Assembly: GCA_012932865.1 (NCBI GenBank)
Contig: SAXG01000011.1
Span: forward strand, 496,001-560,000
Direction of reading: 5' to 3'
Source of the DNA: Amylostereum areolatum
Lineage: Eukaryota; Basidiomycota; Agaricomycetes; Russulales; Stereaceae
DNA length: 64,000 nt
Part shown: piece after piece, positions 45,928-56,090 of the stretch
Numbering within the stretch: position 1 is the stretch's first letter
Layout: the number at the start of each line of letters is the position of its first letter
The notes under the pieces: model-generated
What the model saw: the letters and a program-made list of their open reading frames with translations, nothing else
Database searches by the model: none
Told to the model about the DNA's origin: nothing
Position numbers and translations under genes: made by a program

Positions 45928-46574
45928 TATATTACTTACAATACCGAATCACCGATACGGTACACCTTGACGGCTGCCTGTCGAGTCTCGACTTCGCGGA
46001 GTATATGCTGACGAAAGGCTGACCACAGTACCTCTCACCGTGCGCGGTGCCAGTCCAGGTGTGAAACATTTTGGCATTTGCGCTGTGGTTCGTCTCGGCG
46101 GGGGGCAGTGGGCAATGGGCAGTGGGGACACACGAGGGTGCATTAATAGACACGAGAGCGTCGTAAAGGGGAGACGATGATACAAAAGCGATTTATTGCA
46201 TACAAGACGGGAAATCAGGACTAGAAACGTACGAGCACAAAGCACACCACTCTGCTTGCAGAAGACAACAGCGGGGGAAGTTAACACACACACACACACA
46301 TACGCAGAGCACCCCCCCTCGGATTGGTACAGTCAGATAGTTTATAAGAAAGCTTGCCTGAAGCCTGCGATCCCTTTTTCCCTGATCGCGCTCGCCGCCG
46401 ACGCCATGGCCACAAAAAGGGGACACAAAAAAGAAGAGAGGGAACAATAAAGCCCTGCGAACCCACGTCGTCAGAAACGCGCGCGGTCGTTCAACGGCAA
46501 CGCACGACGAAAACCCAGGGGGGGGGGGGGGGGGCCGACCGCCCGCCCGCCCCGAGCGCGGACGGGGCGGGGGT
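45928..46574. other. Intergenic with CA microsatellite and poly-G tract
   Basis: A (CA)n run at about 46283-46300 and 17 consecutive G at 46518-46534, just beyond the stop codon of the leftward PPTase gene (its 3' UTR on the minus strand). No gene recognised. Confidence 0.5.
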
Positions 46575-48072
46575 TCAGTCCGTCAGCTTCGGGATGACGT
46601 TCGTCATCTGGTCGATGTTGATGAACTGCACCCAGCTCTCGAGGTCCTTCGTGCTGTCCTGCCAGATGAACTTGGTCTCGGGCGTGCCCCGGAAGTGCGC
46701 GGTCACGCATTGGTAGCTCTCCTCCACGATCGCGCCCAGGCGCTGCACGCCGAGCTGGGCCTTGTACAGCCGGAACTCCCACCCGGTCAGCGGCTGCCCG
46801 TCGCCCGTGCACGACTCGTCCGGGATGTTGAACTCGAGCCGGGACCAGTCGAACCCGATCGGCTGCCCGATCGCCTTGATGTACGCCGTCTTGAGCGCGA
46901 GGATGATGCACAGGCGGCGGAGGATGACGTCCTCGGCGAGGTTGGGCGTGATGAAGCCGAGCTCGAGCGGGGTCAGCTGGAGGGCGGGGGAGGAAGGAAG
47001 AAGGAGGGGGGCGGGGCAGTGCGCGTCAGCGAGGGAGGGCGGGAGACGGCCGGGGAACGTAACGCGCCTTGTGAGAGAGGGATTCGGCGTACGCGGCGAC
47101 GCTCGCGTCCGGGGGCTCGCAGATGAGCTGCTTGATCCCCAGCCCGACGTTCACCACGTCGCGCTGCCGGCCCTGGACCATGACCATCCCCACCAGCGAG
47201 TTTTCCCATGCGAGATGGTACCCGATCATGGAGCGCAGCTGGCTTTCCGGATTGACGTGGTCGAGCATCTGTTCGGGCGTGGGTTAGAACGGCGGCGGTG
47301 GCGGGGGGTGAGGGGGGTGGGCGGACGAGAAGCAGCGGGGCGGAGAGAGAGGAGTCCGACGTCCTCTGCGATCCCGCGGAAGGCGAACCGATTCCAGTCG
47401 TCCGTGGAACACCACCCTAGACCATCGAACCACAGACGACTCCTGAATGACGACGTGGGCCAACCCTCCCCCCTTTGTCGAGTACCACGATCCCACGCAA
47501 CGAAAACGCCACCGTCATCCAACTCGCCCCGTGCCCAGGGCCCCTTTCCGCGGCGAAACCCCACGCGCATCGAGGCCCACGCCCTCCCGATCCCATTCTC
47601 TCGCCCCCCGCACAAAGCGCAAGAACCTGAACCGCGCACCCCCCCTGAAGACGGCCAACAACGCACCTGCTCGATCCAATGCTTCCCGTTCGACGTGACG
47701 TGGTCCCGCCACCGCGCCCGCGGTATTCGCCGATGGCGCATCATCAACAGCGGCATCATGTTGGCGACCAGCATGCCTGCGTCCATCCTCGGGTCAGCCG
47801 CACGACACGAATCGCAAGAGAAGGGAAGGGGAAGGGGGGGGGGGAAGGGGAAGGGGAGGCGCACGCATTGATTCGCCGGACGTGGGTTGGTGGGGGACGT
47901 TGGCGCAGTGGGGGACGGTGCCGTGGATGAGGTCATAGCAGGCCTGGTACTCCTATTCGCACTATCAGGCTCGTCGCGGACGAGCGAGAAGGGGGGATAA
48001 AAGCGCACGCACCTCGGGCTGGACCTCCCGGTTGAGATAAAGCATCCAGACGAGGATCGGGGTATTTGCCAT
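46575..48072 (-). CDS. 4'-phosphopantetheinyl transferase (Lys5/NpgA-type)
   Basis: Starts at ATG 48070-48072 (MANTPILVWMLYLNREVQPE) and ends at TGA 46575-46577. Exon 2 has EYQACYDLIHGTVPHCANVP; exon 3 DAGMLVANMMPLLMMRHRR and SNGKHWIEQ; an unusually long intron (about 390 bp) precedes MIGYHLAWENSLVGMVMVQG, VVNVGLGIKQL; the last exon has LALKTAYIKAIGQPIGFDWS, the conserved KxxYxKAxG motif. About 290 residues, as usual. The enzyme moves phosphopantetheine from CoA to carrier proteins of fatty-acid, polyketide and peptide synthases and of alpha-aminoadipate reductase (lysine pathway). The usual magnesium-binding G(V/I)D(V/I)-type segment here reads VGLGIK, so one acidic ligand looks replaced or the enzyme is a divergent form. 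A TATATAG element lies about 84 bp upstream. The poly-G tract 48082-48097 sits in its 5' leader. Confidence 0.82.
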
Positions 48073-48081
48073 GGTTGGGTC

Positions 48082-48097
48082 GGGGGGGGGGGGGGGG
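48082..48097. repeat. Poly-G tract (16 G)
   Basis: Sixteen consecutive G on the plus strand about 10 bp upstream of the leftward PPTase ATG, so poly-C in its leader. Part of a local cluster of long G tracts. Confidence 0.85.
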
Positions 48098-48154
48098 AAG
48101 GAGGGTGGCGATGGGGGGGCGGTCGGGTTCGTCGGCGTCGTCGTCGTCGCACCG

Positions 48155-48161
48155 CTATATA
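48155..48161 (-). promoter_or_regulatory. TATA-box candidate of the PPTase gene
   Basis: TATATAG on the minus strand about 84 bp before the ATG. Confidence 0.45.
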
Positions 48162-48801
48162 GGCCGTGATGACTGTGGGTCCTAGCGCGATTTCGGGTTC
48201 GAATGGGGGAGTGGGTTTTCGGGTGGTGTTAATAGGGGGAAGAGAGGGAGGGGCACCCGAGGCTGTGTCCGACCATGGTTGAAAAAAGAAGCTGGGAGGG
48301 CGCGCGCAAACAACACGAGGACGGCATCCGCCTCCCCAATCCGTTATCTGATCCAGATAAACTCCCAGCTCGCCTTTGCCTGAGGGCGTCCGAGTCTCAG
48401 TCGCGCCACTTGGATCCCGAGGAAGAGCGGAAGGGAGGACGATGGCACGGTCCGTGCCATCGAGCATCGGTCGCGGTGGACAAAAGCCACAAGAGACACC
48501 TTCGCTCCACGCGTCGTCAAAGCGCGCGCGCGCGCGGGGGGGGACAAAGCACGGCCCAGCATGCATGCGTAATTGTGACATGAAAAAAAAACAGGGGGAG
48601 ATGGGTATCGTGACAGCAAGAAAAAAAGGCGAGCAGGCGAGGTGGCCGACGTCGACAAAGGAGAAAGAGAACAAAAAGGCAGCCAATTATCCCTGGAGAG
48701 AGCGCCGTGGACACCTACTACAAGTATATGTACATGCGAACCGTGCGAGTGTATTCGTCCGTTTGCCCAAAGATACACGGGGGCCGAGGGGGGACGACGC
48801 C

Positions 48802-51223
48802 TCACCGCCGCCCCACGATCCACACCCCCGCCGCCACCGAGGCCAGCGTCGCCAACCCGGGCATCGCGACCCGCATCCCGACCCCCGCGCCCCGACTGCC
48901 CTGGCTCGTCGCCGCGAACGGCATCGGCCCGCTGTGCCCGTTCGACGTCGCGATCGCGGACGCGTCCACCGAGGCCGTGTTCGCCGTGCGCGTCTGCACC
49001 GTCGTCGGGAACGTCAGCGGCGACGCGGGCGAGGCCTCCGTGTACGCGTCCGCGGTCAGGAAGACGAGCGCGGACGCCGGGCGCGGGCACGGCGACCGCG
49101 CACGTGTTCGCCGTCTGGTCGCACCCGACCGTCTTCACGTCCAGCTCGCCCGTCAGCCGGCCGTCCGACTCGAAGTTGTTGCCCAGCGTCTGCCCCGCCC
49201 ACGTGAAGTTGCCCTTCTGCGACACCGAGGCCGCGCTGAGGTATCTTGGATTGGAGGAGAGAAAGAGGGGGGGGGGGGGGGGGGGAACAACACCGGTCGA
49301 CGATCAGCCTTTGTCCGCAGGGAATCGCGGATGCATCGCTCACTTTACTCTGACGGACGCGGGGGCGCCGCCGGGGATGGTAAGGGTCGCGGTGTACGTC
49401 GACGCGTTCGAGGCGTCGGTGACGAAGTTGATCATGAGCGCCTTGGTCGGCACCCCGTCCTCGTAGACCGCATACCCAGGCGTGAACATGTTCCCCGCGT
49501 TCATGCCGAGGTCCATCAGCTGCGACCTGTTGCTGGGCCCGAGCGCCTCGGCCATGACGAGCGCGGCGTAGTACACGGGGCCGACGGTCCACTGCCGGAA
49601 CGTGGACTGGTTCGTCGGCGGGGGCGTGAACGGGTTGTAGTACGCGCTCTGCCCGCCGGTGTGGAAGAGCGCGCCGGAGAAGTTGTTGAACGCCATCGTC
49701 ATCGCCCAGTCGAGCGACCAGAGCGCGGCCCCGAAGCTGTTGCTGATCCCGGGGAACCCGGAGCAGGACGCGGTGTTCGTCTCGAACATGAGGAACTCCT
49801 TGCCGACGCTCTGGGCGTACGCGGTGGAGTTGATGTACGGCCCGACGAGCGTCTGGGCGGAGGTGTGGTTCAGGTAGTTGGGGAACTCGGTTTGCGGGTC
49901 GAGGACGGGGCCGCCCGTGGCGTACAAGGCCGCGCAGTTGTTCTCCGGGTAGCTGCGGGAGAGGTCAGAGAGGGGGGACGGCACGCAACCGACCACGACA
50001 CCGACTGTTCGACCGTGAGCGCGGCGATGCTGCTCCCGAAGGCGTCGACGATCCCGGTGTTGAACACGGACTCAGGGCTCCAGTTCGTCGACACGCTCGG
50101 GACGAGGATGAGGTCGTTCGGGCTCTTGATGTCGGCATCTTGGCCGATCTGGGTGACCAGATCGCTGATTTCCCCGAAGTAGTCGAATTGGGAGTAGGAC
50201 TGTTCGGACGGTCAGCCAGCGCGCCCCGCGGGGGCCGGGGGGCGGGGGGGGGGCGACGAGAACGAGCGGACGTACGGCGTTGCGGTGGTCGTGGTCGGCG
50301 TACAGATCCGGCTCGTTCCCGGCTTGGAACCCGAGCAGCGTGTCCCCGAGGATCGCCTGGCCCTGCTCGACGATCTCCAACGCGAACGGATCGGTGACGT
50401 AGAAGGGAAGACCTGCGGGACGGGCGCGCGCGCCGTCAGTTGGAACTTCCCGTCGCGGCGGGGGCCGGCGCACGCACCCAGATACCATCGCGTGTTCGTC
50501 AGAGCGGAGATGTTGCCCATCATGTACAGCAGGTCGGGCGTGATCTCCAGCGGCGGCGTGGCCGTGGGGTTCGTCGCCGCCGACTTGTCCTTCTCCAGGA
50601 TCGCGCCGTCCGGGAGCGAGTCCACGACGACCGCGCTCTCCTGCGTGTTCCCGCCGACGCGCACTTGCACCCACCCGGCGCGCTGCTGGATGTTGGCCAG
50701 AAGGTTTAAGAACGGAACCTGCAACACCGTGCTGCCCGGACCCGTCCGTCAGCTCCGCAGCCCAAACGCCGATCGCGCCGCACGCAAGGACCGACCTATT
50801 TTTGCCCACTGGAAAACAAAGAGGGGCGGCGCGTGAGTGGAAAACAAAACCCGGGAAGGGAGGAGAGGATAGGTCGCACTCACAGACGTGGTTCGCCACC
50901 GACATCTCCACCGAGAACCCGAAAAACGCGCCCTTTTGGGGGATGGACAGGCCGGTTATGCCGGTGTTGAGGTCGACCGCGAAGGAGGTGGTGAGGCCGG
51001 AGGGCGGGGCGGGTGCCTCGAGCACGGTGGGGTCGTACGCGGCCGATCCCGTGTAGGTCGCGGCGGCGGCGGACGCGGTGCCGGTCGTCGACGTGGATCC
51101 GTCGTCGCCGCCGAAGATGACCTGGTCCTTGGGGCGATAGACGGAGAACTGCGCGCGAGCGAAGGGTGCGCACAGGTTGAGGACGGTGAGGGCGAGGGCG
51201 AGGGGGTGCATGGTGGCCAGCAT
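48802..51223 (-). CDS. GH79 family glycoside hydrolase (beta-glucuronidase/heparanase-like), copy 1, probably GPI-anchored
   Basis: Starts at ATG 51221-51223 (or the ATG 12 bp downstream) with a signal peptide (MHPLALALTVLNLCAPFARA) and ends at 48802 after a C-terminal hydrophobic tail (GLATLASVAAGVWIVGRR), suggesting a GPI signal. Landmarks: GKN then VLQVPFLNLLANIQQRAGWV, VRVGGNTQESAVVVD, the acid/base region GFQAGNEPDLYADH, the nucleophile region FLMFETNTASCSGFPGISNS, and FHTGGQSAYYNPFTPPPTNQ. A C-terminal beta-domain follows (NFTWAGQTLGNNFESDGRL). GH79 enzymes release glucuronic acid or 4-O-methyl-glucuronic acid from arabinogalactan or other glycans, so a role in plant or own cell-wall polymers is likely. 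One extra C near 49072-49073 breaks the frame in the last exon (after PAPGV). The intron at about 49240-49340 contains a 19-G tract. A paralogue lies 5 kb to the right on the same strand. Confidence 0.92.
49267..49285. repeat. Poly-G tract (19 G) in a GH79 intron
   Basis: Nineteen consecutive G on the plus strand, inside the intron between the VRVK and YLSAAS-coding exons of GH79 copy 1. Confidence 0.85.
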
Positions 51224-52377
51224 CGCGGCGGAACCCGTTTCACCTGGGTGGGGTGAGGGAGAGAGAGGAAGGGAGAAGGTGGGGGTAGGAAGACAAGGGG
51301 AGCTGAAGGCGTGCCAGAGGAATACTGGCCTGAGAAAGAGGCCTAATCCTAAAAATACGGCTGCGCAGTCATGGGGACGGCGTTCACACCCATTCGTTCC
51401 ACTCGATCCGCTCGTGCGTTTGAAGGCGCAGCGAAGAACGCCCCAGCGGTCGCTGTCACCGTTCCGTTCCTTGAAGGTCTTTCGTGCAGAACCCAAACGG
51501 CCCTGGAGGCAGGTCAGGAAGCCTCGGAAGTTAACTTGCGTGAACCTTGGACTCGGATCGTCGGGAACGACGGCATCGCTGCAATTGGGTCCTGGACGTT
51601 CGCCGAGGGGCGTCGATGGGCTGCGCTATGAATAGAGTATTGGATGACACTGGAGATGACTGGAGATGACGGAACAGTCCTGTCAGATTGGCCGTTTCTC
51701 AGCGTTCACGACTGCGTCTGCCGCACCTGTTATGAAGACATGCATTCGCCGGCCTTAAGCTTGAGCGGCTCGAATGGTTTTCAGCATGCTTCGAAAGAAC
51801 GATGCTTGTCCTGATCTCCCTTTCGGGTATTTGCCAGGTCAAGCTTCAAGTGCGGAAGAAATGGCAGGGCTTTCGTTTCCAGGAGGTGGTCGTCCGCGGG
51901 TCGGGAGTCGGCCGACTGCGCGCGGGACAGATAATTTACGGCGGCGGATGCAGAAAAATGCGCAGGCGTAGATCTTCAGGTCTTCAAGGCACGGGTGAAG
52001 TGACGGACGTCGGTGGCATTTTGTGTGCTAGGGGCGGGTAGATGTTGGGTAGATGGTAAAGGAGGAGGAGAAGGTGATAGGCAACTTGCAGGAGGTCGCC
52101 TTGCTTGGCAGACCAGACCGTGGTATGATGCGGAAGTTCAAAACAGGTTCTTGGCATGAATCTGACCGCTGCCTCAGTGCCTCTGGGATTCAGCCTGCTG
52201 CACAGATTCGATGTTTGTATACTCCTGTAGACGACGATTTACAAAAACGTTCCGCGCTCGATGTCTCTTTCGCAAGGTGCGGTGCGTCCGCGATCCTACG
52301 CCCGTCCGTCCATGTCGTCTGCGCGATCCCTACTCGTACATGCACCCGCACCCGCTCGTCCGCCTCCAGACACCGCC
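51224..52377. other. Intergenic, about 1.15 kb
   Basis: Promoter of GH79 copy 1 and 3' flank of ARPC5. TGGAGATGACTGGAGATGAC is a short tandem repeat near 51649-51670. No gene seen. Confidence 0.4.
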
Positions 52378-53065
52378 TCAAACCAGCCTGCGATCCGTCA
52401 TAGCCCGCACGATGCACCCCGTCCCCGCCACCTCCGTCAGCTGTGCCCGAAACCCCAGCCCCGCGGAGCTCGTCAGCATGCGTTCGCAGTCCACGAAGCG
52501 TGGTCGGGCACGCACCTTCTCGTGCCAGCCCAGGAGCACGCTCGCGTTGACGTCCGATCCGCTGGGCATGGCCATGCCCTTGTAGAGGTACTTCATGAGC
52601 GTGTCCTGCGATTCGGGAGGGATCGCCTTGACGACGTTCGGGATGTCGGTCGATTTGGTGCTGTTCAAGATGGTGAGGAGCGTTTGGAGCGTGAGGGCCT
52701 GCCGGCCCCGGGCAGCGCGTGGGTCAGTACAGCCTGCTCAACACTGCGAGAGGGACACAAACGCACCTTGGCCTCCTCGACGCTCGGTCCGTACGGTGCG
52801 CCATCGAGCACGGTGACCAGCGCGCCGGGCACGTCGCCTCTTCGGGGGTGAGAACGCAACCGATCAGGACGGAAAAGGACGAGGAGGGGCTCGACGGAAC
52901 GCGCACCTACTTTGAGAGGGAGCTTCGCACCGCGGACGCTTTGGCGCGGGCCTCGTCGATCACTTGGGATGGGTTGCGGGGGTCGGCTTCGTAGAGCTCG
53001 CTCTCGGCCAGCACGTCCTCGTCGTAGATGTCGATGTCGATCTTACGGAAGTTGAAATCGGCCAT
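52378..53065 (-). CDS. ARPC5: Actin-related protein 2/3 complex subunit 5 (ARPC5)
   Basis: Starts at ATG 53063-53065 (MADFNFRKIDIDIYDEDVLA) and ends at TGA 52378-52380 (VRAMTDRRLV), about 150 residues in four exons. Visible family segments: ESELYEADPRNPSQVIDEAR, GDVPGALVTVLDGAPYGPSV, ALTLQTLLTILNSTKSTDIP, ESQDTLMKYLYKGMAMPSGS, VLLGWHEKLTEVAGTGCIVR. The final intron (about 75 bp, between HEK and LTEV) has no stop and a length divisible by three, so its retention would also give an open protein; comparison with the family shows it is an intron. ARPC5 is a small subunit of the seven-part complex that nucleates branched actin, for example at endocytic patches. The reading frame is intact. It lies between two GH79 genes without obvious functional relation. 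Confidence 0.95.
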
Positions 53066-53803
53066 GGAGGAGACGTGCGAGGTGGTGTTTATGGGGGATA
53101 CGGCGTCGATGGGAGCGGTGAACGGTGAGCGCGCACTCGAGTCGGAGGCGGTGTGACGAGGGCATAACGTCATGTGACACACCCCGATATGGGTATGTGA
53201 TTTCCATATTGGGCCTCCGGACTCCCCGCTGTGTGTTGTCTCTCCTCTTCCTCTCTCCAGCCGTTACTCAACCGCCCGAGATCGCCCCTTTCTCCTGAGG
53301 CTTGCCAGGTGCAGATGCCTGGCCACGAACTCGTATCACGCTTTCAAACGACAAGGCCACGACGGTCCGGCCAGCTCCATACCTTTTCGCGCCATCTCCC
53401 TCGACGAGCTCGTCATCTCCACTCTGAAGCTCGACTGGGGTGCGGTGGTGACGTCCCCATGGCCCGTTATCTCTATGCCCAAGCTCGGGGGAGGTCTGAT
53501 ACGCGTCTCGTGCCTTCGTCGAGCACGCGAACGCCGTCTTCGATATCGTGCTCTTCGTGACTTTTGTGCAGCACACATGATGAGCGTTGGACCCCCCTAG
53601 CGCTCGTTTCGCACGCGAGGGCCGTCGGCCGCTCGCTGGAGTGTACTCACGCCAATGTATAGGACTGAATGAGCACATCCCGTCGGGCGATGGCATGCTT
53701 CGGCAGCCAGCTCTCGAACCGTGTCCTCTGCGTATAAAGCACGCCCTGCTCGCTCGCCCGATAAGCTCACACTCAGTCCAACTTCCCCCTCATCGCTGCA
53801 GCA
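53066..53803. promoter_or_regulatory. Divergent intergenic region, ARPC5 / TauD-family dioxygenase
   Basis: 738 bp between divergent start codons. TATAAAG at 53733-53739 lies 71 bp before the dioxygenase ATG, a good TATA-box position. No gene recognised inside. Confidence 0.6.
53733..53739 (+). promoter_or_regulatory. TATA box of the TauD-family gene
   Basis: TATAAAG, 71 bp before the ATG. Confidence 0.6.
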
Positions 53804-55354
53804 ATGGCGCCCTCCCTCACCGAAACCCTCACCGAACCCACCACCGAGTTCGCCACCCTCACCCTCCACGGCGCCGCTCCCGCCGAGGCCTCCAACCCCA
53901 AGCCGACCGAAGACGTACGCGCCCGCCCCGCCCCGCCCTCCCCCGTCCCCCGCATAACTCACCCGCCCTCCCTCCACAGAAGGGCCCCGCCTACCCCTTC
54001 TACTACCCCACCTTCAACAACGACGAGAAGTGGCCCCCGCTCGAGATCGTCGCACACACCGACCCCGGCTCGCGCGCGGACAAAGCCAAGCCGCGCCTCC
54101 TCCGCCCGGGCGTCGCCCACCGCGTCCTGAGCCCCTACATCGGCTCCGAGCTCTCCGGCGTGCAGCTCTCCGCGCTCGACGCCCGCGGCCTCGACGAGCT
54201 CGCGCTCTTCGTCGCCGAGCGCAAGCTCGTCGTCCTCCGCGCCCAGGACTTCAAGGACATCGGCCCCGACCGCCAGATCGCGCTCGCGCGCCACTTTGGG
54301 CCGATCCACCGACACCCCACGTCCGGCAACGTCCCCGGCTACCCCGAGTTCCACGTCGGTGAGTGCGCGCGTTCGGTCCGTGGCGGGCGGAGGTGCTGAG
54401 GCCATCCCCACAGTGTACCGCGACGGCGAGCACGACCGCTTCCGCGACCTCCGCGAAGGCAAGCACACCAACCTAACCAGTTGGCACTCGGACGTCGTAA
54501 GCCTCTCCCCTCCCCCTCCCCAAACCTATCCTCTCAACGCATCCTCAACCCCCCCTCCTCTCTCCCCCAGTCGTACGAGAAGCAGACGCCCGGAACGACG
54601 CTTTTCTTCATCCTCGAGCAGCCCCCGCTCGGCGGCGACACCATCTTCGCCTCCCAGGTCGAAGCCTACAACCGCCTCTCGCCCGCGTTCAAGCAACGCC
54701 TCGAAGGCCTCAAGGCCCTCCACTCCGCCGTCGCCCAGGCCGAGTTCTCGAGGAAGGAGAACGGGCCCGTGCGCCGCGAGCCCATCGAGACCGAGGTGCG
54801 CTCCTCTCCTCTCCTCCCCCCCTCCTCCTTCCCTTTCGCATCCACTGCACGGCGCACGAACGCTGACGGGGACTCCGCGCCGCAGCACCCGCTCGTGCGC
54901 GTGCACCCGGTCACGGGCGAGAAAGCGCTGTACGTCAACCAGGGCTTCACCCGGCACATCGTCGGCTTCAAGCAGGAAGAGTCCGACTACCTCCTCCGCT
55001 TCCTGTTCGACCACATCGCCAAGGGCGCCGACTTCCACGTCCGCGCCTCGTACGAGCCCGGCACCGTCGTCCTCTGGGTGAGCCCTTTTCTCCCCCCGCG
55101 CCCCTTCCTTTCCTTTCCTTGCATTTCCTTTCCTTCCTTCCTTCCTTTCCCTTTCCCTTTCCCCTTCCCTTGCCATTCTTCCTCCTCCCCCCCCCTTTTT
55201 CTGAGTTGGGGACGGATGGCTGACGGGAAACGCTAAACCACAGGACAACCGCCTCACCGTGCACTCGTCCACGCCCGACTTCTCGAACGACCAGCGCCGG
55301 CACGCCGTGCGGCTCACGCCCCAAGCGGAGGTCCCCATCGCCGCCACGGCCTAA
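53804..55354 (+). CDS. TauD/TfdA-family alpha-ketoglutarate-dependent dioxygenase
   Basis: Starts at ATG 53804 (MAPSLTETLTEPTTEFATLT) and ends at TAA 55352-55354; introns at about 53916-53980, 54359-54413, 54497-54570, 54796-54885 and 55077-55241. Segments in order: RVLSPYIGSELSGVQLSALD, LVVLRAQDFKDIGPDRQIAL, HFGPIHRHPTSGNVPGYPEF, SWHSDVSYEKQTPGTTLFFI with the HxD iron ligands, GGDTIFASQVEAYNRLSP, NQGFTRHIVGFKQEESDYLL, and WDNRLTVHSSTPDF with the second His, then RRHAVRLTP whose Arg binds the ketoglutarate carboxylate. All family key residues are present. Members release sulfite from taurine or other sulfonates (yeast Jlp1) or hydroxylate similar small acids in the cytosol; the substrate is not readable here. 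Jlp1-type sulfur scavenging is a reasonable guess. Confidence 0.93.
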
Positions 55355-56090
55355 CCGTCAAGGCGCGTTTCGCTGTTCCCTGTTCAGCGCCTGGCAGGCA
55401 GGCCGGAGGGGGGGGGGGTTGGATGGAGAAGTCATCGGCGGTGTTGTACTTGTGACCGCGTGTATTTTATACTAAGATATGGATGGAATGGTCGCATCGG
55501 GCGTCTGTCGTGTTGTAAGAGTGTATACAGTATAGCGAGCCCTACATGGGGTCTACTTAGGTATGGAAGATGAAGGATGAAATGCACCCGCTGTGTCTGC
55601 TGGATCAGCGCAGCGCGCGCATAGAAACATCCCCCCGGAACACCGTCCAACGCAGACCCCGATTATATTCATAACCAGCCGTAGTCCACATGTCGCAAAC
55701 GAGACCCGTCGAAAAAAGAAAGAAGAAAATGCGAAATCGAACGGAAACACGCACGAAACAAGGAGCGGCGGCGGCAGCCCATCGACGACGCAGCCCACAC
55801 CGACCGCCACCGAAAATGGAAAAAAAAACGGTGGCGGAAGATAAGCGGAAGAGACAACGACGAGGCGAGAAATATGCGTAAAACTTTTAAAAAGAAGAGG
55901 CGTATGTAAGTACGGTATATCCCAGTCCAGTCCAGCCTCCCCCTCCTTCCTCCTTCAGCGCGACGCCATCGTCCATGGATTAGCAGTGTCGAGTCACATA
56001 TAACATACAGGCCCAGGCGCGCTCCAACCAACCTGGACAGGCAGAGCGCATCGCGCGGCGCGTCGGCATCCTCCCCACGCCCGCGCCCGC
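55355..56090. other. Intergenic, converging 3' ends
   Basis: 736 bp between the dioxygenase and GH79 copy 2. Contains an 11-G tract at 55408-55418. No gene recognised. Confidence 0.4.

Larger units (their letters stand above)
48073..48801. other. Intergenic between GH79 copy 1 and PPTase
   Basis: 729 bp with the PPTase promoter and the 3' flank of GH79 copy 1. No gene recognised; long open frames here are antisense shadows of GC-rich DNA. Confidence 0.4.

Noticed and set aside
47226..48686. 486-codon open stretch on the minus strand across the PPTase promoter
   Set aside because: It crosses the PPTase introns and leader in the wrong frame, has low-complexity Pro/Arg content and no domain; it is a by-product of GC-rich DNA.
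48707..50182. 491-codon open stretch on the plus strand
   Set aside because: It is antisense to the GH79 copy 1 exons, whose catalytic motifs are unmistakable on the minus strand.
25513..55354. A secondary-metabolite cluster (MFS, P450s, PPTase, dioxygenase)
   Set aside because: No synthase, cyclase or pathway regulator lies in the window and housekeeping genes such as ARPC5 are interspersed.
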